Source: Thalassobium sp.
GTDB lineage: Bacteria; Pseudomonadota; Gammaproteobacteria; Pseudomonadales; Oceanobacteraceae
Reading direction: 5' to 3'
DNA: 64,000 nucleotides
NCBI GenBank assembly: GCA_002733205.1
Contig: NVUW01000001.1
Span: 310,001-374,000, forward strand
Shown here: positions 53,329-63,260 of the stretch, piece by piece
Layout: every line of letters begins with the position of its first letter
How positions within the stretch are numbered: the stretch's first letter is position 1
Notes under the pieces: generated by a model
What the model was told of the DNA's origin: nothing
Databases searched by the model: none
Seen by the model: the letters and a program-made list of their open reading frames with translations, nothing else
Made by a program: the position numbers and the translations under genes

Positions 53329-54555
53329 TTAACGACCTGTTGCCACACGACTGAGATCCCAAATCGGCAGGAAAACCCCCAGTGCAAGTATCAGCACCAT
53401 TACACCCAGAAAAACCAGCAGAATGGGTTCAATGGCATCGGCCAGCCGCTTCAGATCGTAATCAATTTCCTGCTCATAAAAATCAGCGACTTCATCCAGC
53501 AGACTGTCTATTGAACCGGTCTCTTCCCCCACTGACATCATCTGCAATACCAGCGGAGTAAACAGGCCGGTAGCAATGGCGGTGTTGGTCAACCGGTCAC
53601 CGCGTTCAATACCGTGCTGCATGCTTTTTACGGCAGCTCCGATAAAACGGTTGCCGACACTCTCGGCAACAATGGAAAGCCCCTGCAGGATAGGTACACC
53701 AGCCGCCATCAGCATGGCGAAAGAACGGGAAAAACGTGCCAAAGCAATGCGTTCAAAGATGCTGCCCAATATGGGCATCTTCAGTTTCTTCTCATCCCAG
53801 AACAGTGCGCCCTGCGGGGTTTTGATGTAATACCTGAAAGCAAAAAAAGAAACACTCAGCATCACCAGCAATAACAGCCAGTAATCCTGCATAAATTGCG
53901 ACGTGCCCATTAACACCCGGGTTGCCCACGGTAATTCGGCACCGAGGTTGTTGAACACATTACTGAAGCTGGGAATGACGAACATCGTGATCACGACCAT
54001 AGCAATACCGATACTGCCGACGACCATGGTGGGATAACGCAGCGCGGCTTTAATCCGTTTACGGGTTTCACGCTCCATTTCCAGATGCGAAATCAGTTTC
54101 AGTAAAGCATCCGATAAATGACCGGTGGTTTCACCGATATGCACCATGCTGACAAAAATAGGCGAGAAATACTGCGGGTACTGCCGGAACGCCGTGACCA
54201 GATCCGATCCGGAGACAAGTGAGTGATTAATACCGTTGAGCGTATTTTTGATGGCCGGATTGACCGACGACTCTGCCAACCCGGTTAACGCACGAATAAT
54301 AGGAACACCCGCTTTGCTCAGCGAATAAAGCTGTCGCGTGAGCAGGATTAATTCATCCGCACTGATACGCTCGCGTGACCACAGCGTCATATTGAATCCT
54401 GACGACTCCTGAACCTCTTCGGCTTCATCCAGTGCCAGTACAATAATCTGCTGTTGTTGCAGCTGATCCAGCGCTGACTGGCTACTGCCAGCCGCAATCA
54501 CACCATTAACCGCCTGCCCGCGATGATCCCGGCCACGGTATACAAATTCAGCCAT
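53329..54555 (-). CDS. mshG: MSHA inner-membrane platform protein MshG
   Basis: A 408-residue PilC/GspF-family protein with two F domains and three membrane helices. Seen: EFVYRGRDHRGQAVNGVI opening, LTRQLYSLSKAGVPIIRALTGLAE and its second-half counterpart SRSFAMLMAAGVPILQGLSIVAE, then LQMMSVGEETGSIDSLLDEVADFYE. Overlaps mshE by 8 nt. Confidence 0.94.
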   Translation of the reverse strand: MAEFVYRGRDHRGQAVNGVIAAGSSQSALDQLQQQQIIVLALDEAEEVQESSGFNMTLWSRERISADELILLTRQLYSLSKAGVPIIRALTGLAESSVNPAIKNTLNGINHSLVSGSDLVTAFRQYPQYFSPIFVSMVHIGETTGHLSDALLKLISHLEMERETRKRIKAALRYPTMVVGSIGIAMVVITMFVIPSFSNVFNNLGAELPWATRVLMGTSQFMQDYWLLLLVMLSVSFFAFRYYIKTPQGALFWDEKKLKMPILGSIFERIALARFSRSFAMLMAAGVPILQGLSIVAESVGNRFIGAAVKSMQHGIERGDRLTNTAIATGLFTPLVLQMMSVGEETGSIDSLLDEVADFYEQEIDYDLKRLADAIEPILLVFLGVMVLILALGVFLPIWDLSRVATGR

Positions 54556-56269
54556 GGCTCAAATCCTCTTCCAGCGCAGCCGACACACGGAAGACCTCTT
54601 CCAGTGACGTGACACCGGCGCGGGCATAATCCAAGGCACACAATGCTAATGAACGGAATCCACTCTGGGCCGCTGCTTGCTCGGCAAACAGCTGGGCATC
54701 ATCGTGACGCAATGACGCCACCAGATCCGGCGTCATTTCCAGCAATTCGTAAATACCGATTCGGCCCTGATAACCGGTATTGTGGCAATGGTGGCAACCA
54801 CGACCACTGAGATAATTGTGAGTACCGGCACCCGGCTCCAGAACGTCCAGCCAGGATTTTTCCTGAGCATCCATGACATGCGGCTGCTGACAATGGCCGC
54901 AGAGTTTTTTTACCAGACGCTGAGCCACCACAGCCCGCAATGAAGACGCCACCAGATAGCGGTCGACTCCCATATCCATTAAACGCGCCACGGTTGATAC
55001 CGCATCGTTGGTGTGCAGAGTCGATAACACCATATGGCCGGTCATGGCGGCACGCAGACCAATTTCTGCGGTTTCGTGGTCACGGATTTCGCCGACCAGT
55101 ACAATATCCGGGTCCTGACGTAAAGCGGCGCGCAAGACCGTCGAAAATTCCAATCCGACTTTACTGTTCACCTGAACCTGATTCACCCGTGGCAGGCGAT
55201 ATTCAATCGGGTCTTCCGCCGTAATAATTTTTTTCTCAGGTTGGTTAAGCACACTGAGCGCCGCATACAGCGTCGTGGTTTTACCACTACCGGTCGGGCC
55301 GGTAACCAGTATCAGTCCGTGTGGCCGATGAATCAGATATTCAAAGCGTTTCTGCAATCGTGACGGCATGCCCAGCGTTGCCATACTGAGCATCCCGGCG
55401 CTTTGATCCAGTAAACGCATCACAACCGATTCACCAAACTGCACCGGCATGGTCGAGACACGCACATCAATATTTTTATGGGAGACACGAATATTAAAAC
55501 GCCCGTCCTGGGGCAGTCGTTTTTCGGAGATATCCAGGCCAGACATGATTTTCAGGCGGGACACCAGCGCTGAAGACACACGTTTTTCTTTCATCACCTG
55601 CTCTTGCAGCTCACCATCAACACGCAGGCGGATACGCAGTTGGCTTTCTTCTGGCTCAATATGAATATCCGATGCTTTAATCTGCACCGCATCTTCAAAT
55701 AAGCTCTGTAATAAACGCACAACCGGTGCTTCGTTCACATCCGATGACTGCGCCATCTGATCAATATCAAACTCGCTGCCGCGTAACTCGCCCTCCAGTT
55801 CTCCGGCGATGGTCGCCATCTGTTCCTGACGGCGGTAAACCGTATCCAGAATCGACAGCAATTCCTGCTCACGGATAAAAGCCGGATATATCGGCGTTTT
55901 CAGAATTCGTTGCAGATCGTCAATGACCATCAGATCGGTAGGATCGGCCATCCCCACCAGCAACCCGTTTTTTTCTTCGGAAAGCACCAGACAGCGATAA
56001 CGCCGGGCATGAGTTTCCGGCAGGCGCTGCACAAGATGGTTATGAATCCGGAAACGGGCAAGATCAATAAACGGATAATTAAAGAATGCTGCCAGGGTGC
56101 GCAGCAACTCGTCTTCCTTAATAAAACCAAGATCGGTAATAGCACGACCCAGTTTTTTACCGGTTTTTTTCTGCTCTGCCAGAGCCTGCTGCAATTGATC
56201 TTCGCTGATTAATTGCTTTTCCAGCAGCAGATCCCCGACACGAACCCGTTTACGACTGGGAGCTTCCAT
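54548..56269 (-). CDS. mshE: MSHA extension ATPase MshE
   Basis: A 573-residue GspE/PilB-type hexameric ATPase powering pilus assembly. The N-terminal MshEN domain has its two motif copies, RVGDLLLEKQLISEDQLQQAL and KLGRAITDLGFIKEDELLRTL, the known c-di-GMP-binding element of this family. The motor part has Walker A TGPTGSGKTT, Walker B GEIRDHETAE and a tetracysteine zinc site (CGHCQQ ... CHHC). c-di-GMP should therefore control MSHA extension. Confidence 0.96.
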   Translation of the reverse strand: MEAPSRKRVRVGDLLLEKQLISEDQLQQALAEQKKTGKKLGRAITDLGFIKEDELLRTLAAFFNYPFIDLARFRIHNHLVQRLPETHARRYRCLVLSEEKNGLLVGMADPTDLMVIDDLQRILKTPIYPAFIREQELLSILDTVYRRQEQMATIAGELEGELRGSEFDIDQMAQSSDVNEAPVVRLLQSLFEDAVQIKASDIHIEPEESQLRIRLRVDGELQEQVMKEKRVSSALVSRLKIMSGLDISEKRLPQDGRFNIRVSHKNIDVRVSTMPVQFGESVVMRLLDQSAGMLSMATLGMPSRLQKRFEYLIHRPHGLILVTGPTGSGKTTTLYAALSVLNQPEKKIITAEDPIEYRLPRVNQVQVNSKVGLEFSTVLRAALRQDPDIVLVGEIRDHETAEIGLRAAMTGHMVLSTLHTNDAVSTVARLMDMGVDRYLVASSLRAVVAQRLVKKLCGHCQQPHVMDAQEKSWLDVLEPGAGTHNYLSGRGCHHCHNTGYQGRIGIYELLEMTPDLVASLRHDDAQLFAEQAAAQSGFRSLALCALDYARAGVTSLEEVFRVSAALEEDLSHG

Positions 56270-56272
56270 AAT

Positions 56273-57385
56273 TTACCTTAAACGTCTTAAGTTTTGCTCA
56301 ACCCAGCGCTGCTGGGCAGGCGTCAGCCGATTCTGTTGATAAAGACCTTCCAGCACACTGCGCGCCTGTTGTGTTCGTCCGGCCGATTGCAGTGCCTGCG
56401 CCAATGCCAGCGGCCAGTTAACCACTTCCGGCTGTAACAGAATAAGCTGTTGATACACCCGGGCCGCATCCTCAAAACGGCCAAAAAGATGCAATCCCGG
56501 TGCGGCGACTGCCAGCCAATAGGGATGAAGAACGGAAGTATTCTGTGCGTATAACTGCAGAAACTTATCCTGTGCTTTTTGCTCCAGATAAATACGTAAT
56601 TTAATCGCCAGATAGTCCTCACGAATCTCTATGGCCAACGCCTGATCAACCGCAGACAACGCCTGCGAAAATTGTTTCACCGCCATATATTCCGTGGCTT
56701 GCCGATAATATTGCTGCGCCTGCTGGCCACTGCGCACAACCGATGAACGGCTTTCGCTGACGGTATTTTTTGTGTTGAATGCGCTGCTGTTTTTTGTTGC
56801 AGCCGCAGCAACCGCAGGTTTTATTTTTTGTGTTTCAAGCGCACGGATAGAGGACTGTGTTTTTTCCGCTGTGCTGGAGCGGGACCTATCCGCTACGCGC
56901 TGAACAGCAACAGGTTCAGCAGCAACAGGTTCAGCAGCAACAGTTTCTGCAATAATGGGGTCGGCTGCGGCTTCGGGAGAAAATGGTACAGGGGCTTGTA
57001 CGCTCAGAGCTTCAGCTTGCTCTGCTGCATTGTTGTTATCCCTCAGCACTAAGGGTTTACCCGGCTGTTTTTCTGCAACAAAGGATGTCACCGGAGAAAC
57101 GGTATTGACGGTGCTGGCTGTTTCAGGTTGAGAAGCATCGTGATGTAAAAAATAGAACACAGCAGGCACGAACATCAGTGCTGACCAGAGCAGCGGCTGA
57201 ATAGACTTAATGCTGAGTTCTTTTAGGGTAAACGCACCAGAGTGTGCTCGTTCTGAAGCAGAATATGCCGTACCGGAAGCCGCAAGCGCGGCGGATTCAT
57301 GGCTCATTTGCAGAGCGTGCGGTAATGCCGACGGTACAGCATCACGCTTATCGATATCCTGCAGCACCTGATGCAGCAGGCTCAT
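56273..57385 (-). CDS. mshN: MSHA biogenesis protein MshN (TPR)
   Basis: A 370-residue single-pass membrane protein: cytoplasmic N-terminus MSLLHQVLQDIDKRD, one helix (about 83-98), a Pro/Ala/Val-rich periplasmic linker with EPVAAEPVA repeats, then C-terminal TPR repeats (YYRQATEYMAVKQFSQALSAVDQAL). The ATG at 57385 overlaps the mshM stop (ATGA). Confidence 0.88.
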   Translation of the reverse strand: MSLLHQVLQDIDKRDAVPSALPHALQMSHESAALAASGTAYSASERAHSGAFTLKELSIKSIQPLLWSALMFVPAVFYFLHHDASQPETASTVNTVSPVTSFVAEKQPGKPLVLRDNNNAAEQAEALSVQAPVPFSPEAAADPIIAETVAAEPVAAEPVAVQRVADRSRSSTAEKTQSSIRALETQKIKPAVAAAATKNSSAFNTKNTVSESRSSVVRSGQQAQQYYRQATEYMAVKQFSQALSAVDQALAIEIREDYLAIKLRIYLEQKAQDKFLQLYAQNTSVLHPYWLAVAAPGLHLFGRFEDAARVYQQLILLQPEVVNWPLALAQALQSAGRTQQARSVLEGLYQQNRLTPAQQRWVEQNLRRLR

Positions 57386-58290
57386 ATCAACACCAGAATC
57401 ACGGCGGCGCAAACGGTTGAAAGGCGTAACCAGGACCAGTCCGGCGCAAAAGGATAAGCGCCTTCGGTATCAGCAACCGCTTTAGCCACATGACGCGCTT
57501 CCAGCTGACGACAGCCATTGCCATAACCCACCAACAGCGTTTTTGCGGCAAGAATGTTAACCAAACGGGGAATGCCACGGCTGGCTTGCCATAAATGTTT
57601 AAGTGCCGAAGTCTGAAACAACGGCATGCCACGGTAACCGGCAACGCTCAGACGCTGTTGCAGATACACCGCCAGGGTTTCACTGTTATTTAATGGCCGC
57701 AGGTCTGCACTGTAAGTAATACGCTGCAATAACTGCCGGAAGCGGGTCGTGGCCAGCGTGTTATTCAGCTCGGGTTGGCCGAATAATACAATCTGCACCA
57801 GTTTTTGCCGCTCGGTCTCCAGGTTGGAAATCAGCCGCAGCGCTTCCAGCGTGTCTTCTGGCATACATTGCGCTTCATCAATAATCAGCACCACCGGCTG
57901 ACCGGCCAGAGCGAACTGCAGCAGGCACTGCTGAATGGCCTCCTGAACCTGCAGGTCACTTTTATCATCGGCATTTAATGCCAGCTCATGGGCAATGGCA
58001 CGCCACAGACCGGCAGCCGATAACGCCGGATTAGGAATATACGCACTGCGCACGCCATCACTGGCCAGCGCATTCAGTAAGCGGCGGCACAATAATGTTT
58101 TACCGGTTCCTACCTCGCCGGTAATTTTGATAAAACCTTCACCCGACGACAGCGCAAACAACAACAATTCAAATGCCTGCTGCTGACTGGGCAGTTCCAC
58201 ATAAAAATCGGTATTCGGCGTCAGGCCAAACGGTGATTGCTTAAACCCGTAAAACTGCTCACAAGCCTGGTCCAGCTGAGTCATCTGCAC
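57382..58290 (-). CDS. mshM: MSHA biogenesis ATPase MshM (ExeA-like)
   Basis: A 302-residue AAA ATPase: FYGFKQSPFGLTPNTDFYVE opening, Walker A GEVGTGKTLL, Walker B VVLIIDEAQCMP, and a C-terminal membrane helix after the PDWSWLRL segment. ExeA-type proteins help place the secretin through peptidoglycan. It lies 2 nt after mshL. Confidence 0.93.
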   Translation of the reverse strand: MQMTQLDQACEQFYGFKQSPFGLTPNTDFYVELPSQQQAFELLLFALSSGEGFIKITGEVGTGKTLLCRRLLNALASDGVRSAYIPNPALSAAGLWRAIAHELALNADDKSDLQVQEAIQQCLLQFALAGQPVVLIIDEAQCMPEDTLEALRLISNLETERQKLVQIVLFGQPELNNTLATTRFRQLLQRITYSADLRPLNNSETLAVYLQQRLSVAGYRGMPLFQTSALKHLWQASRGIPRLVNILAAKTLLVGYGNGCRQLEARHVAKAVADTEGAYPFAPDWSWLRLSTVCAAVILVLI

Positions 58291-58292
58291 AC

Positions 58293-59912
58293 TTACCTCC
58301 GGGCGGGCATAAGCCGCGAATAGCGCTGGTTCAGTTCGTCAATCTGTTCTCGTGTCAGTGCTGAATCAATCACCTTGGGCTGAATCAGAATAACCAGCTC
58401 GCTCTGCACGATTTCTTCCCGGGTCTGGCGGAAAAACCAGCCCAGTAACGGAATATTTCCCAACCAGGGCACGCTTGCATCGGTGCGTACTTTGCGGTTT
58501 TGCATCAGTCCACCAATGACCACCACCTGACCGGAACGGGCACGGACAATCGAATCGGTTTCGCGGACCGTGCTATAGGCTAATGGCAGCGTATAGTCAT
58601 CGTTATTCAGCTGTACCGTTTTAACTTTTTCTTCCACTTCGGTGACGGTCGGATGAACGTGCAGCGTCACTTCCTGATCTGAGCCAATCTGTGGCGTGAC
58701 ATCCAGCGCAATGCCAGAGAAAAACGGTGTTAATTCAATATCCGGGGTATTCGAGCTGCCGGTTGTGGTTGATGTGGTGGTATTGCTGACGTTGGTGACA
58801 AAAAATTCGTCTGAGCCTACTTTAATCACCGCTTTCTGATTATTAACCGTGGCGATACGTGGGCTGGATAACACTTTTACCTCACCTTGTGTGCGCAACA
58901 GCTGTAAAGCACCGGCGAAATCACCTAACGCAAAATTCGCAGTAAAAACACCTTCGATAAGATCCGTATTTTCCAGCGCGGAAGACGTCAGGCTGTTAGC
59001 CGATGAATAGGTTGTTCCACGAAAATTTTTACCGCCAAAAGCTGACCAGTTGATACCGGACTGAAAACCATCACTGAGGGTCACTTCAATAATTTTTGCT
59101 TCGATCAAAACCTGTTTCTGCACACTCAGTTCGGCTTTTTCCAGATAACTGGCAATATGATTTAACGTACCCGGCATGGCTTTAACCACCACAATACCGG
59201 CGTGTGCATCGACCACCACCTGAGCATCGGCTTCCTGCCCCAACATCAGCTGCAACGTCGATTTAAGATCCTGCCAGAAATCCGTTCTGGATTCGGTATC
59301 CACTTCACTGCTGTTAATCGTCTGCGAGCTGCTGCCGGAGGTGGTGGTATTGGTCTGCGTGCTGCTTTGGCGCGAATCGGTTGATGTCACCTGCCCGCTG
59401 CTGACGTGCATCCCCGAGCGGCCGGAACGTTTTACGTTGAGATAATTAATCGGAAAAATTCGGGTCTGTTGCTGACGCGGCAGAATCTGAATGCCATAAG
59501 CCGATTGCACAAAATCAAAGCCATAAATATCACGAACGGCCTGCAGGGTTTCCAGCAGTGTGACGTTTTTTAAGTTCAGAGTAATGTCACCGCTGACCTC
59601 TGGATGCACGACCAGGTTATAACCGGTGCCATCAACCAGGCTGTTAAAGAAAGCGCTGGCAGGAGTACGGTCAGCGAGCACATCAAAATGCTCCACCGGC
59701 GACGCTGGCTGTTGATCCAGTGGTGGCAACAGCTGTTGCAGATCCAGATCAGCCTGCGGTTGTTCGGCACCGGTTTGCAGTAACAGCGCGTCACTGTCTT
59801 TTTCCGCTTGAGGTGCCACCGTCGCACAACCACTCAATAACACCAGCAAAGCCAGAGTCAGCAGGCGCTTAAAATGGTCCGACGCAATACAACAAACAAT
59901 GACAACAGACAA
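58293..59912 (-). CDS. mshL: MSHA outer-membrane secretin MshL
   Basis: A 539-residue secretin lipoprotein: signal LLTLALLVLLSGCATV with lipobox cysteine, N-domain DGTGYNLVVHPEVSGDITLNLKNVTLLETL, a Ser/Thr-rich linker, then the secretin core (VLSSPRIATVNNQKAVIKVG, VVIGGLMQNRKVRTDASVPWLGNIPLLGWFFR). The start is TTG at 59912 with AGGT upstream overlapping the mshK stop. Confidence 0.94.
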   Translation of the reverse strand: MSVVIVCCIASDHFKRLLTLALLVLLSGCATVAPQAEKDSDALLLQTGAEQPQADLDLQQLLPPLDQQPASPVEHFDVLADRTPASAFFNSLVDGTGYNLVVHPEVSGDITLNLKNVTLLETLQAVRDIYGFDFVQSAYGIQILPRQQQTRIFPINYLNVKRSGRSGMHVSSGQVTSTDSRQSSTQTNTTTSGSSSQTINSSEVDTESRTDFWQDLKSTLQLMLGQEADAQVVVDAHAGIVVVKAMPGTLNHIASYLEKAELSVQKQVLIEAKIIEVTLSDGFQSGINWSAFGGKNFRGTTYSSANSLTSSALENTDLIEGVFTANFALGDFAGALQLLRTQGEVKVLSSPRIATVNNQKAVIKVGSDEFFVTNVSNTTTSTTTGSSNTPDIELTPFFSGIALDVTPQIGSDQEVTLHVHPTVTEVEEKVKTVQLNNDDYTLPLAYSTVRETDSIVRARSGQVVVIGGLMQNRKVRTDASVPWLGNIPLLGWFFRQTREEIVQSELVILIQPKVIDSALTREQIDELNQRYSRLMPARR

Positions 59913-59921
59913 AATAAATAC

Positions 59922-60317
59922 CTATTCAGAAGTACGTCGAGTATCAGTAAGTAAAGACAATTCGTGTCGTTTTTGCCGGATTTTCACCACAATCCGGTCG
60001 GGATAAATCGCCACAACCTGAGCGCCGTCAACCTGATCACCTGCACGCACAAGCTGGTTATTAATAACCGCACGATTGCCAGTACTGCGAATCAGAATCT
60101 GCTGCACCACGATCGGTTGTTGCGGCTGCACAACCGCTTCTGGCTGTTGCTGCAACCAGGGCGGGGGTTGCGTCGGATCGGCGGCAAAAACCACCGTGGC
60201 GCCAAGCAATAACAGGCTGAGCAAGATGCGCAGCAGCACAATGAATATCAGCAACGGCAGCAGATGGGCTGTCGACCGGTGCGACCAGGCCTGGGCAGGT
60301 AAAGAATACTCAGCCAC
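59922..60317 (-). CDS. mshK: MSHA biogenesis protein MshK
   Basis: A 131-residue protein with one N-terminal membrane helix and a periplasmic PilP/GspC-like domain (ADPTQPPPWLQQ, VQQILIRSTGNRAVINNQLVRAGDQVDGAQVVAIYPDRIVVK). A GTG start preceded by GAGGAGG, overlapping the end of mshJ. Confidence 0.85.
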   Translation of the reverse strand: MAEYSLPAQAWSHRSTAHLLPLLIFIVLLRILLSLLLLGATVVFAADPTQPPPWLQQQPEAVVQPQQPIVVQQILIRSTGNRAVINNQLVRAGDQVDGAQVVAIYPDRIVVKIRQKRHELSLLTDTRRTSE

Positions 60318-60999
60318 CTAAAACCTCCTCGCGCATACTCAGCGTGTACACCTCAAGTGTCAGCTCGCCACGGGGATGCTGCACAATATGAAAATCCAGC
60401 GATTGCCAGAACAAGCGCCAGGGCATCGCATCAAGCCGCTGAAGATAAGCCAGCAAACCGTCATAGCTGGCATCCAGTGTAAGCCGTAAGTGATGGCTGT
60501 AGAGCTGCACATCGGCAAACTCTTCGCCAAGCTCCAAAGGCTGGCGCGGCAGATTGACCAGACTTTTAAGCTGCAGACGTTTGTCCTGCTTCAGCATTTG
60601 CTCCAGCAGCGGCACCATTTGTGCCGGGGACACCAGAGCATCAGTCAAGGCCGTAATGCGCTGATTCATGTGGGTTTGCTGTACCTGCAGACGCGCCAGC
60701 TCATCACGCAGCGGCTGGTTAGGATCGTTAATGGCCTGCAGGCGTAATTGCTCCAGCTGGTTGTGCAATTGTTGATTCTGCTGCTGTTGGCTGACGGTGG
60801 TTTGCTGCAGAACCATGCTGCGTTGCCACAGAGGTTGCAGTAACAGCAACGAAAACAGCGCCAGAACAACAGCGTGTAAAATAATCTGCAGCAATATCTG
60901 CTCACGCGGACGCAACGCGTTATACGCAGCGATCCCCTTTTGCGCTAACGGATGACGCCACCACAGCGAAGGCTGATAGTGAGGCTTCCAGCCGCTCAT
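60310..60999 (-). CDS. mshJ: MSHA biogenesis protein MshJ (PilO-like)
   Basis: A 229-residue inner-membrane protein: one helix (about 38-58), a coiled coil (QQQQNQQLHNQLEQLRLQ) and a ferredoxin-like periplasmic domain, as in PilO/GspM. Overlaps mshI2 and mshK starts and stops by 4-8 nt. Confidence 0.86.
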   Translation of the reverse strand: MSGWKPHYQPSLWWRHPLAQKGIAAYNALRPREQILLQIILHAVVLALFSLLLLQPLWQRSMVLQQTTVSQQQQNQQLHNQLEQLRLQAINDPNQPLRDELARLQVQQTHMNQRITALTDALVSPAQMVPLLEQMLKQDKRLQLKSLVNLPRQPLELGEEFADVQLYSHHLRLTLDASYDGLLAYLQRLDAMPWRLFWQSLDFHIVQHPRGELTLEVYTLSMREEVLGG

Positions 61000-61667
61000 A
61001 AGCGCTCTCCCCTGCTGGCCTGATGCTGCTCTGAACGCTGCCCGGCAGAGGTCGGCACCTCGGCACTCACCATTTCCGTGTCCAGTACAAAACTCAGCCA
61101 GCGCTGTTCGCTGCGCTGCACATCAATCTGGCTGAAGGATTTACCGGCATAGGCGCTGCGCTGTAATAATTCGACGACATAACGCGATAATTTGGACGGT
61201 TCATCGACAAAGCCCTGCAGCCGTATCTGTTGTCCGCCATCGCGCACAGAAAATCTCTGCAACCAGACACCGCTGACCTGCTGTTCGCCAAGTTGTGCAA
61301 TCAGCGGCGTAAACGACTGGCTTTGCTGTAATTGTTCACGGCCCAGATAAAGTAAAATTTTCTGACTGTTCGACAGCTGCCGGCGTGCCTCTGCCAGCTG
61401 TTGCTGCAAGCCGCTGTCCACAACCAATGGCGGGTGACGCGCCATTTCATCTTCCAGCTGCTGCGTCAGGCTGTGCGTTAATAATTCGGTTTGCTGTTGC
61501 GTACTCCCCAGCCATTGCCAGTAGCCGAGCAAAGCGAGTGCCGCCAACAGCATCAGTAACGTACTCAGACCCAGCTGCAACAACAGGCGGCGGATAGGTT
61601 GCGGCAAACCCGGTGGACGGAATTCTTCCAGATAAAAATTAACCCGCTGCTGAATCTGCCAGGTCAT
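60996..61667 (-). CDS. PilN-like MSHA alignment protein (MshI2)
   Basis: A 223-residue bitopic protein matching the PilN family: QRVNFYLEEFRPP cytoplasmic motif, one helix (about 28-48), a coiled coil and a periplasmic domain (VWLQRFSVRDGGQQIRLQGFVDEPSKLSRYVVELLQ). It should connect the MshI actin-like protein to MshJ. Overlaps mshJ (ATGA). Confidence 0.85.
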   Translation of the reverse strand: MTWQIQQRVNFYLEEFRPPGLPQPIRRLLLQLGLSTLLMLLAALALLGYWQWLGSTQQQTELLTHSLTQQLEDEMARHPPLVVDSGLQQQLAEARRQLSNSQKILLYLGREQLQQSQSFTPLIAQLGEQQVSGVWLQRFSVRDGGQQIRLQGFVDEPSKLSRYVVELLQRSAYAGKSFSQIDVQRSEQRWLSFVLDTEMVSAEVPTSAGQRSEQHQASRGERL

Positions 61668-62650
61668 CAGGCCACCTTTCCGGCGACAGGCATCGCCGTG
61701 CTGTTATGCTCAAACGACAATGCATTACCCAAGGCAATCGCCAGCGAGGCGGTCAGCGCCTGTTCATCAGTGTTAGCGTTATCCGCATAGTGATGAAACA
61801 GGTTATCGAGCAATAAACTGCGCACCGGAATATTCACGCTGCGCTCCAGTTCCGGTAACAATGTGCTGACATCAGCATCATCGGGCACCAACACCCATAA
61901 CTGGCCGACAACCCCCATCCCCAGCTGGCTGTCGAAATAATCCAGCGAACGCTGAATATCCAGTGCCAGTGCCTCAACGCGGCTGTCACTTTCCAGGCTC
62001 AGTTCATCCTCAACGGCAGACGCCAATCCCAGCGCACGGGTACCGATATTCAGACGTCTGGAAAGGTACAAACCACCATCGCGGTAGAGATAAATCATGC
62101 CGTCGTCAGCATCCAGCCGCAGCACGCCAACTGCCGTCTCCGGCTCCATTTCAGCGACCAGATGCAACAGACTGAGTTCGGGAATGGTGATACTGCTCAA
62201 CGCTAATTGCTGATGTTTACACCAGCGCACCAGCTCTTTGATGCGGCGGTGATCAATAACCACCGCAAAGGCCATCTCCAATCGCTGGCGATACGCGTCA
62301 GCGGGCATGCGGAAGCCCTGAATGACTTTTTGTTCGGCCCCCTGCGGCAGCAGATCACGCATACGGAAACGCAGCGCGTCGCCCAGCTCGTCATCGCTTA
62401 CCGCCGGCGCTTCAACCAGGTGTAATTCATAATCGAGGGCATCCAGCGATAACACCGTGGCAACGCCATCCAGCGCCTGATGCCGTATCCAGGCCGCCAA
62501 TCCGTCCAATCCCTGATCGCCGGGCTGCGGACGGAAGCATTCGCGTATCGTCCCGCCGTCGCGCAATACGGCAAAGCCTCTGCCCTGGTGCAATTCAATG
62601 CCCAGACAGCGTAAATCCTGAACGGTTTGTTTCTGCCAAGGCCAGCGCAT
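61667..62650 (-). CDS. mshI: MSHA biogenesis protein MshI (PilM-like)
   Basis: A 327-residue actin-like cytoplasmic protein at the head of the msh genes: RCLGIELHQGRGFAVL, LGDALRFRMRDLLPQG, LRLDADDGMIYLYRDGGLYLSRRLNIG. The ATG at 62650 has GAGGTGG upstream; the open frame continues to 63364 but that part is antisense to trmL. It is divergent from trmL. Confidence 0.9.
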   Translation of the reverse strand: MRWPWQKQTVQDLRCLGIELHQGRGFAVLRDGGTIRECFRPQPGDQGLDGLAAWIRHQALDGVATVLSLDALDYELHLVEAPAVSDDELGDALRFRMRDLLPQGAEQKVIQGFRMPADAYRQRLEMAFAVVIDHRRIKELVRWCKHQQLALSSITIPELSLLHLVAEMEPETAVGVLRLDADDGMIYLYRDGGLYLSRRLNIGTRALGLASAVEDELSLESDSRVEALALDIQRSLDYFDSQLGMGVVGQLWVLVPDDADVSTLLPELERSVNIPVRSLLLDNLFHHYADNANTDEQALTASLAIALGNALSFEHNSTAMPVAGKVA

Positions 62651-62746
62651 GACCACCTCTTTAAAACCAAATAATCTAAAGAAAGTGTAGACCATGATTC
62701 TGGCGCAGGATGGCCAATGTCTATGTTCAGCACCTGTCGGGCCACC

Positions 62747-62752
62747 TATAAT
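62747..62752 (+). promoter_or_regulatory. -10 box for trmL
   Basis: A perfect TATAAT 28 nt before the trmL ATG, with GTTCAG 16 nt further upstream as a moderate -35. Confidence 0.5.
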
Positions 62753-62779
62753 GCCCGCCTGCTTATAAGGCCCGGCACT

Positions 62780-63244
62780 ATGTTCAATATTGTTCTGTTC
62801 GAACCCGAAATTCCGCCCAATACCGGCAACATCATCCGCCTGTGCGCCAACACCGGTTGCCGCCTGCATCTGATTGAACCTCTGGGTTTCAATATGGAAG
62901 AAAAAAGTCTGCGCCGCGCCGGACTGGATTACAGCGAATGGGCCAGCGTAAAAATTCACGCCAGCTATGCCGCCTTTCTCGCAGACGAGCAGCCGCAACG
63001 TCTGTTTGCCCTGACCACCAAAGGTCAGCGTACTCACTCCGATGTGGCTTTCGCCGCCGATGATTACCTGATGTTCGGCCCGGAAACCCGTGGCCTGCCG
63101 GAGGATGTGCGCATGAGCCTGCCGTTTGAACACTGGCTGCGGCTGCCGATGATGCCTGACAGCCGCAGCATGAACCTGTCCAATGCCGTGGCGGTGATGG
63201 TTTATGAAGCCTGGCGGCAACTGGGATACAATGGCGGCTCCTGA
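62780..63244 (+). CDS. trmL: tRNA (cytidine(34)-2'-O)-methyltransferase
   Basis: A 154-residue SPOUT methyltransferase that modifies the wobble base of tRNA-Leu. [48 protein letters not shown] and [19 protein letters not shown] are diagnostic of TrmL. The family starts at this ATG, so the 21 upstream codons are excluded. E. coli TrmL is 157 residues. Confidence 0.95.
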   Translation: MFNIVLFEPEIPPNTGNIIRLCANTGCRLHLIEPLGFNMEEKSLRRAGLDYSEWASVKIHASYAAFLADEQPQRLFALTTKGQRTHSDVAFAADDYLMFGPETRGLPEDVRMSLPFEHWLRLPMMPDSRSMNLSNAVAVMVYEAWRQLGYNGGS

Positions 63245-63260
63245 TTCGGGGAGTACCGCG

